A DNA stretch of 64,000 nt from Tuctoria greenei. Lineage: Eukaryota > Streptophyta > Magnoliopsida > Poales > Poaceae. Made by a program: the position numbers and the translations under genes. Positions 63,403-64,000 of this stretch are shown piece after piece (within the stretch, counting starts at the first letter, position 1; every line of letters starts with the position of its first letter). Where the stretch lies: positions 164,694,929-164,758,928 of the forward strand of contig JAYESD010000009.1 in NCBI GenBank assembly GCA_036927565.1, written 5' to 3'. The notes below the pieces were generated by a model. That model was given only the letters and a program-made list of their open reading frames with translations. It was not told where the DNA came from and ran no database searches.

Positions 63403-64000
63403 ATGGAGAAATACTCCGCCAAACCTTGTGTGTTTGCTGGTATTGACTTTCAGGTTTGGAAGACATGTATGAAGGCTTTTATCCAGGCGCAAGGCTTCGC
63501 AATATGGGAAAAAGTATACAAACCTTATGAAGTGTCACCAAATCATCAATTTACGACTATGAACCTTCGGGACATCAACAACAACAACAAGGCTTGCAAC
63601 TTGATCATACAGGGACTCACTCAAAGCGACTTTGATCGTGTCGCACACCTTCGATCAGCATATGATGTTTGGAGAGCTCTCTGTGATTATCATGAAGGCT
63701 CCAACATAATCAAGGAGGTAAAACCAGATATGTTCAAAAAGGAATATATGCATTTCGAGATGCAACCCGGTGAGTCTATCGATGACCTCTTTGCTCGCTT
63801 CAATAAAATTCTCAGCAGCTTACGTAGTGTCAATATTAACTTTTCTGATGCTGAGAATGTTAGGCAACTTCTTAGTGCATTAGACAAGTCAATTTGGGAG
63901 ATGAAAGTAACATCGATTCGTGAATCAACTGTCATGAGTTCTCTTACATTATATGTGCTTCATTCTAAACTAAAAACTCATGAAATTGACATCTTATCAC
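63403..64000 (+). CDS. Copia gag, N-terminal part (runs off window)
   Basis: ATG 63403 opens 199 codons without a stop to the window edge. It begins MEKYSAKPCVFAGIDFQVWK, the usual FxGxxFxxWK start of copia gag proteins (DUF4219/UBN2 type). It continues with MKAFIQAQGFAIWE, ANLIIQGL-like NLIIQGLTQSDFDRVAHLRS, AYDVWRALCDYHEGS, then EMQPGESIDDLFARFNKILS and VRQLLSALDKSIWEMKVT. Gag forms the virus-like particle of the element. The frame is intact so far, unlike every gypsy gag in the window, suggesting a younger insertion. The zinc knuckle and pol lie outside. Confidence 0.85.
   Translation, partial: MEKYSAKPCVFAGIDFQVWKTCMKAFIQAQGFAIWEKVYKPYEVSPNHQFTTMNLRDINNNNKACNLIIQGLTQSDFDRVAHLRSAYDVWRALCDYHEGSNIIKEVKPDMFKKEYMHFEMQPGESIDDLFARFNKILSSLRSVNINFSDAENVRQLLSALDKSIWEMKVTSIRESTVMSSLTLYVLHSKLKTHEIDILS

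Larger units (their letters stand above)
61534..64000 (+). mobile_element. Ty1/copia LTR retrotransposon, 5' part
   Basis: A 1807-bp 5' LTR with TGTAG...CTACA ends, then a primer site complementary to initiator Met tRNA and a gag frame running off the window edge. The long LTR suggests a SIRE/Maximus-like lineage, an inference. Inserted in the antisense gene of C. Confidence 0.8.

Noticed and set aside
63690..63935. An 81-codon minus-strand frame
   Set aside because: Shadow of the copia gag, which is open on the plus strand with recognisable motifs.

Overview
The window is a repeat-dominated segment of a grass (Poaceae-like) nuclear genome. The evidence is: Tat-lineage (RIRE2-like) Ty3/gypsy retrotransposons that carry an antisense extra ORF, CACTA and hAT ends, Stowaway-type MITE ends reading CTCCCTCC, GC-rich gene starts, and canonical GT-AG introns. 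No rRNA, tRNA, CRISPR or prokaryotic feature was seen. Identities by eye are approximate.

Layout. 1-4452 is a head-to-tail satellite of about 797 bp. 4453-8620 holds gene and transposon debris: a small ORF broken at a C-run, MITE pieces, a CACTA TNP2 fragment next to a hAT-like end, two foldbacks, and a MEI2-like RRM fragment with an internal duplication that includes its intron. 8620-24032 is a CACTA-ended array of about 71-bp hairpin units (CACTA-1), split by a complete minus-strand gypsy element E1 (10356-23401, TSD GCAAC). 24033-24285 is a piece of CACTA-2 that reappears at 48332-48582. Between these two copies lies a left-truncated minus-strand gypsy element B (24286-48268). B is itself split inside its integrase gene by a complete plus-strand gypsy element A (29730-41994, TSD GCAGT). 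48269-49266 is the 3' end of CACTA-2. 49267-56496 is the only low-transposon stretch: one credible small gene (54034-54468), one pseudogene (about 52305-52962) and two MITEs. 56497-57361 is a LINE fragment, cut by gypsy element C (57362 onward). C is interrupted by a solo LTR (59185-60392, TSD GGGCT) and then by a Ty1/copia element whose LTR (61534-63340), primer site and gag start run off the right edge.

How the parts relate. E1, A and B share one architecture: LTR, gag, protease, reverse transcriptase, RNase H and integrase on one strand, and a separate spliced gene on the opposite strand at the far end, with a tandem palindromic spacer where the two transcription units converge. C shows the LTR and the start of the same antisense gene. 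Two features recur across elements and are the most interesting signals here. First, a single in-frame stop codon sits at the same place between protease and reverse transcriptase in E1, A and B. Second, a phase-2 intron of 78-87 bp sits at the same codon of the antisense gene in E1, A and B. All gypsy copies carry additional random stops, frameshifts or catalytic-site losses, so none looks autonomous.
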